5,412 nt of DNA. It comes from Chryseobacterium sp. UBA6632 (GTDB taxonomy: Bacteria > Bacteroidota > Bacteroidia > Flavobacteriales > Weeksellaceae). The DNA lies in assembly GCA_002455915.1 (NCBI GenBank), contig DKLU01000200.1:445-5856 (forward strand), given 5' to 3'. Positions 1-5,412 of this stretch are shown here, one piece after another; the stretch's first letter is position 1, and the number at the start of each line of letters is the position of its first letter. Under the pieces are notes generated by a model. It was not told the DNA's origin and made no database searches. It saw only the letters and a list, made by a program, of their open reading frames with translations. A program made the position numbers and the translations under genes.

Positions 1-397
1 ACTGCATGATGGCATAAGCCGGATTTTCTTTTTTATTTTTATACTTCGGCTTTTCGTTATGAATTACAACTTCCTGAATATCTCCCACTTTTTCAGCGGA
101 AAGTTTTACAAAAATATTAGAGTTATTTTCTGAAGTAATATCAATGCTTTGCAGCGAATAGTTTTTCTTTAAAAATTTAAGTTTATAAATAATACTGTCT
201 GAATGAACACTGAAATTTCCGGAATTTGTAGTTAAAGCAGCTTTATTATTGTCGTTGATAAAAATATCTACGCCAGTAAGGGGTTTGTTTGTTTTTTCAT
301 CTATAATTCTCCCGTTTGCTGTATTTTGAGCGAAAGTGATACCTGATATGAGGAAAAAAAAATAAAATAAATTATATTGAGTGTTTTTAATTGACAT
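1..397 (-). CDS. CarboxypepD_reg-like / DUF5686 family exported protein, N-terminal part (cut by window edge)
   Basis: The first 132 codons of a longer gene are visible; the reading frame is open to the left edge. Residues 1-23 form a signal peptide with a very aromatic core (LFYFFFLISGITFA) and a likely cut before Q24. Residues about 27-112 resemble a carboxypeptidase regulatory-like beta-sandwich (a transthyretin-like fold): 'GRIIDEKTNKPLTGVDIFIN' followed by 'TTNSGNFSV'. The 'KENPAYAIMQ' stretch at 123-132 looks like the start of the DUF5686 region that follows this domain in many Bacteroidota outer-membrane proteins. In the family the rest is several hundred residues and probably outer-membrane associated; its molecular role is unknown. 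The start is well fixed: an in-frame TAG lies 15 nt upstream (413-415) and no other start codon falls between. There is no Shine-Dalgarno, only an A-rich leader. The domain call is fairly firm; the DUF5686 assignment rests on a short motif. Confidence 0.8.
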   Translation of the reverse strand, partial: MSIKNTQYNLFYFFFLISGITFAQNTANGRIIDEKTNKPLTGVDIFINDNNKAALTTNSGNFSVHSDSIIYKLKFLKKNYSLQSIDITSENNSNIFVKLSAEKVGDIQEVVIHNEKPKYKNKKENPAYAIMQ

Positions 398-496
398 TTG
401 TTGTTCTTCAAGCTATTAGCATAAACAAAAAGTATGCTGTTTTATTATAAAAAGTTAATAACTATTTAAACTTTTTAAGATTCAAATAAGAAAATG

Positions 497-524
497 CAAA
501 GGTAACAAAAATAACACCATCAAA
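497..524 (-). promoter_or_regulatory. Bacteroidota-type promoter for the DUF5686-like gene
   Basis: Read on the minus strand, TACCTTTG (504-497) matches the TAnnTTTG -7 consensus exactly. TTTG (524-521) lies 16 nt upstream as a -33 element, slightly short of the usual spacing. Transcription would begin near 493, giving a leader of about 95 nt before the start at 397. The -33 element sits inside the terminator hairpin of the preceding gene. The match is by eye only. Confidence 0.5.
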
Positions 525-536
525 ATTGACGGTGTT
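507..536 (-). terminator. Intrinsic terminator of the 335-aa exported protein gene
   Basis: On the minus strand AACACCGTCA pairs with TGATGGTGTT in a 10-bp stem (536-527 with 522-513) around a 4-nt ATTT loop, followed by A and a run of five T (511-507). One pair is G:U in the minus-strand RNA but would be an A/C mismatch in plus-strand RNA, which supports minus-strand use. It starts about 30 nt after the stop codon at 566. Confidence 0.85.
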
Positions 537-565
537 TATATAATAAATTTATGAAAATTAATACT

Positions 566-1573
566 TTATCTTTGAAGCTCTGCAAAGATGTATCCTAAGG
601 CTCCAAAACCTAAAGAATCACCATCAGCAATATGGAAACTTACTCTGTAATACGTTCTGTCGGTATACGAGAAGAAGGTGAATTGCGCTGCGCCATCCTG
701 CACACAGTTTACTGGAACAAGTGCAGGGTTGGCAGTTCCTGGTATTCCGGCTCCTAAATTAGCAAAAGTAGGAGTAAAAGTCATTGGAGTTGTATTAATA
801 AGTCCTGTACTTGCCTGGCTACTTCTTGATATGGCATGAAGGATTCCGGTGTTGTTTGCTCCGGTTGTAGATCGTACTTCGAGATACGTGTTGGTGTCCG
901 CACAGGTTGTGGTTGGGTATCTGAATTGAAGCGATCCTAGAGTTATTACAGAATTGGTGGCTACGTTAGCGTCTATACTGAAAGATTTAAATGTGGTCGT
1001 TAATGGTGCTACGTTCTGGATCACAACATTTCCATTTGCATCAACTCCTAATGCGGCAGCGTTTTGGGTAGTAGGCGTAGTATTGTTAATATTTGTAAAC
1101 TTCATTCCCGAAGTTCCTGTTGTTCCCGATGATACTTCTAATTTAGCGGTAGGAGCCGCAATTCCTATTCCTACATTTCCAGTGCCTGTAAATCCAAGAT
1201 TGTTTCCTGCTAAATTTACATTTCTCGCGCTGGAAAGAGATCCGTTTCTGTCGTAAATTGTACTGTCTACTTTTATCCATGCAGTTCCGTTGAAATAGTA
1301 AAAACCGATAGTATCTATATTAGCAGCAGTTCCGTTTTGTGTTCCATTGGCGATGCTGTTTACATAAATCATGGTGGAGGTAGGCGTTCCCGTCATATTT
1401 TGTGCTCTCAATCTATCAACTCTAGGAATAATAATTCCGTCAACATTTGTTTCTGTTCCGGTTGGGTTTTTAGCGGTAACGTCTAATGTTGAAGTGGGAG
1501 CTGGGTTGTTAATTCCCACTTGGGCGCTAATTGCTAATGGAAGCATTAGAGATGATAAAAGAAGTTTTTTCAT
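566..1573 (-). CDS. Exported protein of unknown function, 335 aa, with tail-fibre-like 'VGI..PAPT..L.V' motifs
   Basis: A complete gene whose function I cannot name. Residues 1-17 are a signal peptide (MKKLLLSSLMLPLAISA, likely cut before Q18). The mature protein opens with 'QVGINNPAPTSTLDV' (18-32), and a related copy, 'NVGIGIAAPTAKLEV', occurs at 133-147. Between them are 'GIIIPRVDRLRAQ' (46-58) and 'GFYYFNGTAWIKV' (90-102), motifs common in secreted Flavobacteriia proteins that resemble fibre or tail proteins. The region about 195-335 looks like a separate beta-rich domain ending in 'GFGALGYIFAELQR'; its only two cysteines (C224, C290) could form a disulfide after export. A C1q/TNF-like or collar-like trimeric head is possible but is only an inference. 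No type IX secretion C-terminal sorting domain is evident. The start is fixed by an in-frame TAA 9 nt upstream (1580-1582). No exact promoter box is seen; ATATTTTG (1611-1604) is one base off the -7 consensus and lacks a convincing -33. The gene is monocistronic, ending in the terminator at 507-536. Confidence 0.85.
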   Translation of the reverse strand: MKKLLLSSLMLPLAISAQVGINNPAPTSTLDVTAKNPTGTETNVDGIIIPRVDRLRAQNMTGTPTSTMIYVNSIANGTQNGTAANIDTIGFYYFNGTAWIKVDSTIYDRNGSLSSARNVNLAGNNLGFTGTGNVGIGIAAPTAKLEVSSGTTGTSGMKFTNINNTTPTTQNAAALGVDANGNVVIQNVAPLTTTFKSFSIDANVATNSVITLGSLQFRYPTTTCADTNTYLEVRSTTGANNTGILHAISRSSQASTGLINTTPMTFTPTFANLGAGIPGTANPALVPVNCVQDGAAQFTFFSYTDRTYYRVSFHIADGDSLGFGALGYIFAELQR

Positions 1574-1686
1574 GTTAAATTAATTTTTATTGCAAAATAA
1601 TAACAAAATATTAACTTAAAATGTAATTTTTGTTTAAATTTTTAATAAATATTCGTTATGAAGCAATAAAATAAAAATAAATTCAG

Positions 1687-1742
1687 ACATAAAAAAAGAC
1701 TTACATTTCTGTAAGTCTTTTGGCTCCTCCTGCTGGGCTCGA
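1687..1742. repeat. Direct repeat, copy 1: tRNA-Asn 3' end plus terminator
   Basis: This stretch matches 5356-5412 almost base for base. The differences are T versus C at 1701/5370 and TTTTGG versus TTTTTTG at the terminator-tRNA junction. Similarity stops abruptly on the left, just past the terminator. On the right the second copy is cut by the window edge, so the full repeat length is unknown. Confidence 0.85.
1691..1721 (-). terminator. Intrinsic terminator of tRNA-Asn (copy 1)
   Basis: On the minus strand AAAAGACTTACA pairs with TGTAAGTCTTTT around a GAAA loop: a 12-bp stem (1721-1710 with 1705-1694). The run of T (1697-1691) overlaps the end of the stem. The stem begins at, and shares one base with, the CCA that follows the tRNA. 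The symmetry would also allow some termination of plus-strand transcripts, but no plus-strand gene is present. A near-identical copy lies at 5360-5392. Confidence 0.88.
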
Positions 1743-1797
1743 ACCAGCGACCCTCTGATTAACAGTCAGATGCTCTAACCAACTGAGCTAAGGAGGA
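1721..1797 (-). tRNA. tRNA-Asn (anticodon GTT), copy 1
   Basis: It folds as a full cloverleaf: a 7-bp acceptor stem TCCTCCT/AGGAGGA (1797-1791 with 1731-1725), a 4-bp D stem GCTC/GAGC, a 5-bp anticodon stem TCTGA/TCAGA with loop CTGTTAA, a 5-bp variable region, and a T stem GCTGG/CCAGC with loop TTCGAGC. The anticodon GTT is at 1763-1761 and reads the Asn codons AAC and AAU. The discriminator G is at 1724. The next three bases read CCA (1723-1721), so the 3' CCA may be encoded, but the second copy lacks it and this CCA shares a base with the terminator stem, so it may be fortuitous. The mature body without CCA is 1724-1797, 74 nt. Confidence 0.97.
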
Positions 1798-1819
1798 ATT
1801 TCCTTCTTTTAAGGTGATG

Positions 1820-1850
1820 CAAATATAATATGAATATTTATATCAAGCAA
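1820..1850 (-). promoter_or_regulatory. Promoter of tRNA-Asn (copy 1)
   Basis: On the minus strand TATATTTG (1827-1820) fits the TAnnTTTG -7 box exactly. TTG occurs twice at a plausible -33 distance: 1850-1848 (20-nt spacer) and 1846-1844 (16-nt spacer). Initiation near 1815 would leave a 5' leader of under 20 nt before the mature tRNA end at 1797, for RNase P to remove. Confidence 0.6.
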
Positions 1851-2021
1851 GTTTTATCCTTTATTCATGATGATTTTTCACTAAATGTATTGAAATTCAA
1901 TCACAAATATTTTACATTTTTTTTAATTAAATCTGAATTCTTCTCAATTGTTACTCCAAAATTGAAATGTTTAGCTTAGAAAAAATGTTGTATTGCTGAG
2001 AAGTTCTTGTTTTTTTATCCC

Positions 2022-2060
2022 AACTGAAATAACAATAAAAAGAATATTGCTATTTCAGTT
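2022..2060 (-). terminator. Long 3' hairpin after the S41 peptidase gene, probable terminator or 3' stabiliser
   Basis: A 16-bp stem (2060-2045 with 2037-2022 on the minus strand, beginning AACTGAAATA) encloses a 7-nt TTCTTTT loop. The only non-Watson-Crick pair is G:U in minus-strand RNA, and it would be an A/C mismatch in plus-strand RNA. It begins 18 nt after the protease stop codon. No T run follows; the next bases on the minus strand are GGGATAAAAAAAC. It is therefore an atypical intrinsic terminator and may instead protect the mRNA 3' end. Confidence 0.65.
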
Positions 2061-2078
2061 TCAGATATTTTAAATTTT

Positions 2079-5000
2079 TTATTTCTTTAAATCTTTAAGA
2101 ATTTCCTGAACAGCGCGCTCCAATTGTGGGTCATTATTCTGCTGGCGATCCATAAACGTATTTTTGATATAAATATCCGGTTTCACTCCTGTTTTTTCAA
2201 GATTCTGACCGTCCAGAGTGTAAGTTCCCCAAGAAGGTAATCTGTAAAAAGATCCGTCTACCAAGCTTTTTCCTGAAGTAAAGATGATCCAGCGATACGT
2301 ATCCTGACCGATGATTTTTCCTAATTTCAAAGCTTTAAATCCTGCTGCAGTCATTTCGGCATCACTTAAAGACGCTTCGTTGATTAACAAAACAATAGGT
2401 TTTCCTGATGGAGCAAAATTTGGCTGCGTTGTCATTTTTCCTTCACGGTATTTCCATTGTAAATACGGTCGTTGAGAAAGGAAATTCAAGACTTTATCAT
2501 GCACGTTTCCACCTGTATTGTATCGAAGGTCGAGGATAACGGCGTCTTTTCTGTTTTCCTGCTCTACCATGTCTAAAAGAAAACGGTCAAGCTCCTCGGT
2601 CGACATATTTTTCATGTAAGAATAAGCGATTCTGTTATTGCTTAGTTTGTTAACTCGCTCACGATTATTGAAGATCCAGTCATCATACAACAGACTTTTT
2701 AATTCCACATTTGAAATCGGATGAACTTTTGTCGTTATATTTTTACCATTACGATTGAAGGTTAAAATAAGCTCTTCCTGCTTTTTAGGCGTGGTAAAAT
2801 AGGTTTCAATATTTTCATTTTTGTCAATGGTTTTTCCATTTACAGAAACCAGTTCGTCTCCAGATTTTATATCAACTCCGGTACGGAATGCTGGCGATTT
2901 TCTCACAATACTTTCTACGGTATACGGCTGATCTTTTTTAAAGATAATTCCACTTTCGTTGGTGAAGTAATTTAGATAAGTGCTTTCTTCTTTTCCTGTG
3001 GATGAAAATCCGGTGTGAGAAGAATTTAATTCGCCTAAAAGGTCATTCAACAAAATTCTAAGATCATTTCTGTTATGAACATATGGAAGATATTTTGCAT
3101 ATTGCTCTCTTTTAGCTTTCCAGTTGATGCCGTGGAATTTTTCGTCATAGAAATTTTCCTCAACACCCGTCCACGTTTCATCATACATTTGTGTAAATTC
3201 TGAAGCCAGATCTTTGTTGAATGTATACTGAATATTTATTTTTTGAGGTTTTAAAGCTGAAATTGCTGTTTTATAAACATTCCCTTCGATTAACGCAAAA
3301 AGGTTTTTAGCATTTTTCGTGATGTTGTAAGCGGCTTTGTCGAAAACTTTTTCAGACTTGGCAGGTTCAAAATCAGTGAAAACTTTTTTAAACAACTGTC
3401 TTTTACCATTATCCTGATTAGAATTAAACAGTAAAATCTCCTTTTTATCATCCAGGAAAACTGCAGGATCATCCTGATAACCATATCGGTCGGTCACTAA
3501 CTCGATTCGCTCCAACGTATATTCAGGATTTACCTTGATTTCCTTAACGACAGGTTCTTTCTCTTTCTCCTTTTCATCTTTTTTATCCCCGTCTTTATCT
3601 TTGTTCTCATCCTTTTCCTTGTCGTTTTTATCTTTTTTCTCCTTCGTTTTTTCAGAATCTTTCGTTTCTTTTTTGTCTTCTTCCTTGAAAAGTTGGTCAA
3701 ATTTTTCAGATTTATAAGGCGTGTCAAACCAATCCAGCGCCATACGATAGATGTTAGATTTCTGCAAGCCTAAAGGATAAGAAGGGCTCGTTCTGTCGCT
3801 TGTGAAATAGATGTATTTCCCGTTCGGCGACCAGTAAGGATCTTCTTCAGAAACTCCGGTGTTCGTAAGGTTAGTAGTTTCACCTTTTTTAATATTATAA
3901 ATGAAAATATCAAGCTCAAAATTTCTTTTTGCTGAAAATAAAACATATTCATTATTTGGCGAAAAAGAAGGTTTTGAGTTTTGGAATGCCCAGATTTCAT
4001 CTTTCACAATCGTTGTCGAATTGAAATTTTTAATATCCATTAATCTCACTTCATCACGACCACTTAAATAAACTGCTTTTGACAAATCGCTGTTAAGGCT
4101 GATGTTGCGGTTATTGCGCAAATCACTGGTCAGTTGTTTCTGTTGTCCTTTTCCGTCTGCAGCAATGCTGAACCAGTTTTGATAACCTTTATCGGTCTGA
4201 CTGAAAAGTAACGTGCGGTTATCTTTCAGCCATTTTACTTCCATAACGCGTTCTTTTCCATCAGAAATCTGTTGTGAAAATTTACCTTCCACATCCGAAA
4301 CAAATAGAACCCCGCGACTCACGTACGCCATTTTTTTGCCATCGGGAGAAACATCGTAATACGAAATATTATTTTCTACGCTGAAGCTTTGTTCTTTTTC
4401 TAATGTTTTATTCGTGTTTAAATTGATAGCAAGAGCTTTTGTGCTTTTTGAAGCGACATCATAAACATATAGCTGATAATCTTTTTCAAAAATAACTTTA
4501 GAGCCATTGGCGGCGACAAAAGGTTTCTTTATTGAAGTGTCAAATTTTGTTAATGCAGTTTTTTGACCGTTTTCAAGTTTGTAAAGATTGTATTCGCCAT
4601 TATTTTCATCCGAAATAAAATAAATAACGCCATTTTTATCTACACTTGGGTTAAAGTCTTTTCCTTCGTAATTGGTGTATTGTTTAAAAGAATTGTTCTT
4701 TGGATTGAAGCCTAAAATATCAGGATTATTTTCGCCTTTATAACGCTTACGATGAACCTGATTGGCGCTTTCCATAGAACTTGTGAAAAGATATTCTCCA
4801 GAAGGCGTTTCTGCTAATCCATTCGTATTGTTAAAGTAATTGTTAAAAAGCTTTTCCGGAGTTTTTCCTTCAATTGTAGTTTTAAAACTTCCGAAATTAT
4901 TATTTCTGCTCGAAGTAAAATAAATCGTTTTGCTGTCCCAACTCCAATTTTCCATTTCATCTTTTCCGGTATGGAAAGTCAGTTGCTTGATCGTTCCTCC

Positions 5001-5288
5001 TTCAGCAGGCATCAGATAAACATCATAGTTGCCATATTGATTAGAGCTGAACGCCAGCCATTTTCCATCAGGAGAAATTCGTGGATTGATCTCTTCGCCT
5101 TCCATCGCTGTGATTCTTGAAGCGTTTCCTCCGTTAGAATCTGCTTTCCAGATATCTCCATCGTAAGCGAAATAGGCAACTTTTCCGTCCGGACTTAATG
5201 AAGGTGTTGATAAAAAATATGATTTTTCCTGCGCCGAAATCTGTGTGATTGCAAAGGCAGTGAATAATGAAATGTATAGTCTTTTCAT
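2079..5288 (-). CDS. Secreted tricorn-type S41 family peptidase, 1069 aa
   Basis: A full-length homologue of tricorn protease (MEROPS S41), close to the roughly 1070 residues of the archaeal enzyme; the family degrades oligopeptides to small peptides. Residues 1-19 are a signal peptide (likely cut before Q20), so it should act in the periplasm or at the envelope, unlike the cytosolic archaeal enzyme. Residues about 25-500 hold repeated PD40/WD40-like propeller blades, with motifs such as 'LSPDGKVAYF' (31-40), 'ISPDGKWLAF' (71-80), 'VSPDGKKMAY' (313-322) and 'SPNGKYIYFTSDR' (487-499). A Lys/Glu/Asp-rich low-complexity stretch fills about 535-583, then blade-like sequence resumes (about 590-680). 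A helical C1 region (about 690-765) carries S757-H758 in 'NSSHTGF'. A PDZ domain spans about 775-855, and the S41 catalytic core about 885-1045, with 'DLRYNTGG' (920-927), the nucleophile S975 in 'NEASLSDAE', and E1031 in 'NLEKTGVKPDI'. These correspond to tricorn His746, Ser965 and Glu1023, so the enzyme should be active. No C-terminal sorting domain is seen. The start is fixed by an in-frame TAG two codons upstream (5292-5294). It appears monocistronic, between two tRNA-Asn genes. Confidence 0.96.
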   Translation of the reverse strand: MKRLYISLFTAFAITQISAQEKSYFLSTPSLSPDGKVAYFAYDGDIWKADSNGGNASRITAMEGEEINPRISPDGKWLAFSSNQYGNYDVYLMPAEGGTIKQLTFHTGKDEMENWSWDSKTIYFTSSRNNNFGSFKTTIEGKTPEKLFNNYFNNTNGLAETPSGEYLFTSSMESANQVHRKRYKGENNPDILGFNPKNNSFKQYTNYEGKDFNPSVDKNGVIYFISDENNGEYNLYKLENGQKTALTKFDTSIKKPFVAANGSKVIFEKDYQLYVYDVASKSTKALAINLNTNKTLEKEQSFSVENNISYYDVSPDGKKMAYVSRGVLFVSDVEGKFSQQISDGKERVMEVKWLKDNRTLLFSQTDKGYQNWFSIAADGKGQQKQLTSDLRNNRNISLNSDLSKAVYLSGRDEVRLMDIKNFNSTTIVKDEIWAFQNSKPSFSPNNEYVLFSAKRNFELDIFIYNIKKGETTNLTNTGVSEEDPYWSPNGKYIYFTSDRTSPSYPLGLQKSNIYRMALDWFDTPYKSEKFDQLFKEEDKKETKDSEKTKEKKDKNDKEKDENKDKDGDKKDEKEKEKEPVVKEIKVNPEYTLERIELVTDRYGYQDDPAVFLDDKKEILLFNSNQDNGKRQLFKKVFTDFEPAKSEKVFDKAAYNITKNAKNLFALIEGNVYKTAISALKPQKINIQYTFNKDLASEFTQMYDETWTGVEENFYDEKFHGINWKAKREQYAKYLPYVHNRNDLRILLNDLLGELNSSHTGFSSTGKEESTYLNYFTNESGIIFKKDQPYTVESIVRKSPAFRTGVDIKSGDELVSVNGKTIDKNENIETYFTTPKKQEELILTFNRNGKNITTKVHPISNVELKSLLYDDWIFNNRERVNKLSNNRIAYSYMKNMSTEELDRFLLDMVEQENRKDAVILDLRYNTGGNVHDKVLNFLSQRPYLQWKYREGKMTTQPNFAPSGKPIVLLINEASLSDAEMTAAGFKALKLGKIIGQDTYRWIIFTSGKSLVDGSFYRLPSWGTYTLDGQNLEKTGVKPDIYIKNTFMDRQQNNDPQLERAVQEILKDLKK
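3540..3686 (-). repeat. Low-complexity Lys/Glu/Asp-rich coding segment inside the S41 peptidase
   Basis: This segment encodes residues about 535-583 of the protease, almost entirely K, E, D and N with a few T, S and G (for example 'KDENKDKDGDKKDEKEKEKE'). It is probably a disordered, highly charged loop or linker, lying between blade-like sequences on either side. Plus- and minus-strand open frames over it (3535-3717 and 3530-3727) are compositional shadows. Confidence 0.85.
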
Positions 5289-5346
5289 GAGCTAGTTTAT
5301 ATTGATGAAAAATACTAATGGGTTTTAAGTATTTTAATAAAATTCA

Positions 5347-5354
5347 CAAATATA
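5347..5354 (-). promoter_or_regulatory. -7 promoter element of the S41 peptidase gene
   Basis: TATATTTG on the minus strand matches the TAnnTTTG consensus exactly. Transcription would start near 5343, leaving a leader of about 55 nt before the ATG at 5288. No TTG is found at -33; that position falls in the hairpin of the preceding tRNA terminator, so the promoter may be weak or rely on the -7 box. Confidence 0.45.
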
Positions 5355-5359
5355 AACAT

Positions 5360-5392
5360 AAAAAAAGACCTACATTTCTGTAAGTCTTTTTT
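5360..5392 (-). terminator. Intrinsic terminator of tRNA-Asn (copy 2)
   Basis: On the minus strand a 14-bp stem (5392-5379 with 5374-5361) encloses a GAAA loop and ends in a run of seven T (5366-5360). Compared with the copy at 1691-1721, one pair is changed to U:G, which is tolerated in minus-strand RNA but would be a mismatch in plus-strand RNA. It insulates the S41 peptidase gene from the tRNA transcript. Confidence 0.85.
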
Positions 5393-5393
5393 G

Positions 5394-5412
5394 CTCCTCC
5401 TGCTGGGCTCGA
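5394..5412 (-). tRNA. tRNA-Asn, copy 2, 3' end only (partial)
   Basis: The last 19 nt of a tRNA are visible: most of the T loop (TCGAGC), the 3' T stem CCAGC, the 3' acceptor strand AGGAGGA and discriminator G at 5394. They are identical to the corresponding bases of the complete tRNA-Asn at 1724-1742. The anticodon lies outside the window, so Asn identity is inferred from that identity. The bases after the discriminator read CAA rather than CCA, so the CCA must be added after transcription. Confidence 0.8.

Larger units (their letters stand above)
5356..5412. repeat. Direct repeat, copy 2: tRNA-Asn 3' end plus terminator (cut by window edge)
   Basis: This is the partner of 1687-1742, in the same orientation and about 3.67 kb away, with the S41 peptidase gene between them. 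Identity runs through the terminator and into the tRNA as far as the window goes. Confidence 0.85.

Noticed and set aside
954..1256. Plus-strand open frame of 100 codons with a hydrophobic translation
   Set aside because: It lies wholly antisense inside the well-supported 335-aa gene, has no promoter or recognisable domain, and its hydrophobicity reflects the complement of Thr/Asn/Gly-rich codons.
1371..1583. Plus-strand open frame of 70 codons over the start of the 335-aa gene
   Set aside because: It is antisense to the signal peptide and N-terminal motif region of a real gene, with no family resemblance or start context.
1604..1611. ATATTTTG on the minus strand as a -7 box for the 335-aa gene
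   Set aside because: It differs from TAnnTTTG at the first base and no TTG lies at a suitable -33 distance. The spot is plausible (about 30 nt before the start codon) but not supportable as a feature.
1861..2020. Possible small gene, or paired inverted repeats (ATTGAA/TTCAAT near 1890; CTTCTCA near 1940 with TGAGAAG near 2000), in the gap between the protease and tRNA-Asn
   Set aside because: ATG-initiated frames I traced here stop within a few codons, and the short inverted repeats are 6-7 bp in very AT-rich DNA, as expected by chance.
3290..3484. Minus-strand open frames inside the protease (3290-3484 and 3770-4000)
   Set aside because: They are out-of-frame shadows within the intact 1069-codon gene, and their translations show no domains.
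3530..3727. Open frames on both strands over the charged segment (Lys/Arg-rich on minus, Ser/Phe-rich on plus)
   Set aside because: Both are by-products of the low-complexity GAA/AAA/GAT-type codons of the protease; neither has independent coding signals.
1687..5412. Mobile element or genomic island inserted at a tRNA, with the repeats as attachment sites
   Set aside because: There is no integrase, transposase or phage gene between the repeats, only a single core-type peptidase gene. The repeat covers the terminator too and looks like a duplicated tRNA unit.

Overview
The window is AT-rich DNA from a member of the Bacteroidota, most likely a Flavobacteriia/Weeksellaceae organism of the Chryseobacterium type. 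The evidence is the protein families (a CarboxypepD_reg-like/DUF5686 protein, a tricorn-like S41 protease with a Lys/Glu/Asp linker, and an exported 'VGIN.PAPTSTLDV' protein), the absence of Shine-Dalgarno sequences before the starts, and promoter -7 boxes of the form TAnnTTTG. The genus is inferred from this style, not proven.

Everything recognisable is encoded on the minus strand, so transcription runs from right to left. In that order the window holds: the last 19 nt of a tRNA-Asn gene with its terminator (5412-5360); a complete 1069-aa secreted tricorn-type S41 peptidase (5288-2079) followed by a strong hairpin; a complete tRNA-Asn(GTT) with its own promoter and terminator (1827-1691); a complete 335-aa exported protein of unknown function (1573-566) with a textbook intrinsic terminator; and the first 132 codons of a CarboxypepD_reg-like/DUF5686 protein (397 to the left edge). 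The 3' ends of the two tRNA-Asn genes and their terminators are near-identical repeats, so the protease gene is bracketed by two copies.

Each gene looks like its own transcription unit: nearly all are separated by a terminator and most have a recognisable promoter. In two places (497-536 and 5347-5392) the promoter of the next gene starts within a few bases of the preceding terminator, and its -33 region lies inside the terminator hairpin. All three proteins carry N-terminal signal peptides and act in the envelope, but nothing shows that they share a pathway.

I see no CRISPR array, transposase, phage gene or toxin-antitoxin pair. The region looks like ordinary chromosomal core. The points worth following up are the duplicated tRNA-Asn/terminator module, the compact terminator-promoter junctions, and the charged insert in the protease's propeller region. 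No gap between genes exceeds 300 bases; the longest (1798-2078) holds the tRNA promoter and the protease 3' hairpin, with no supportable small gene.
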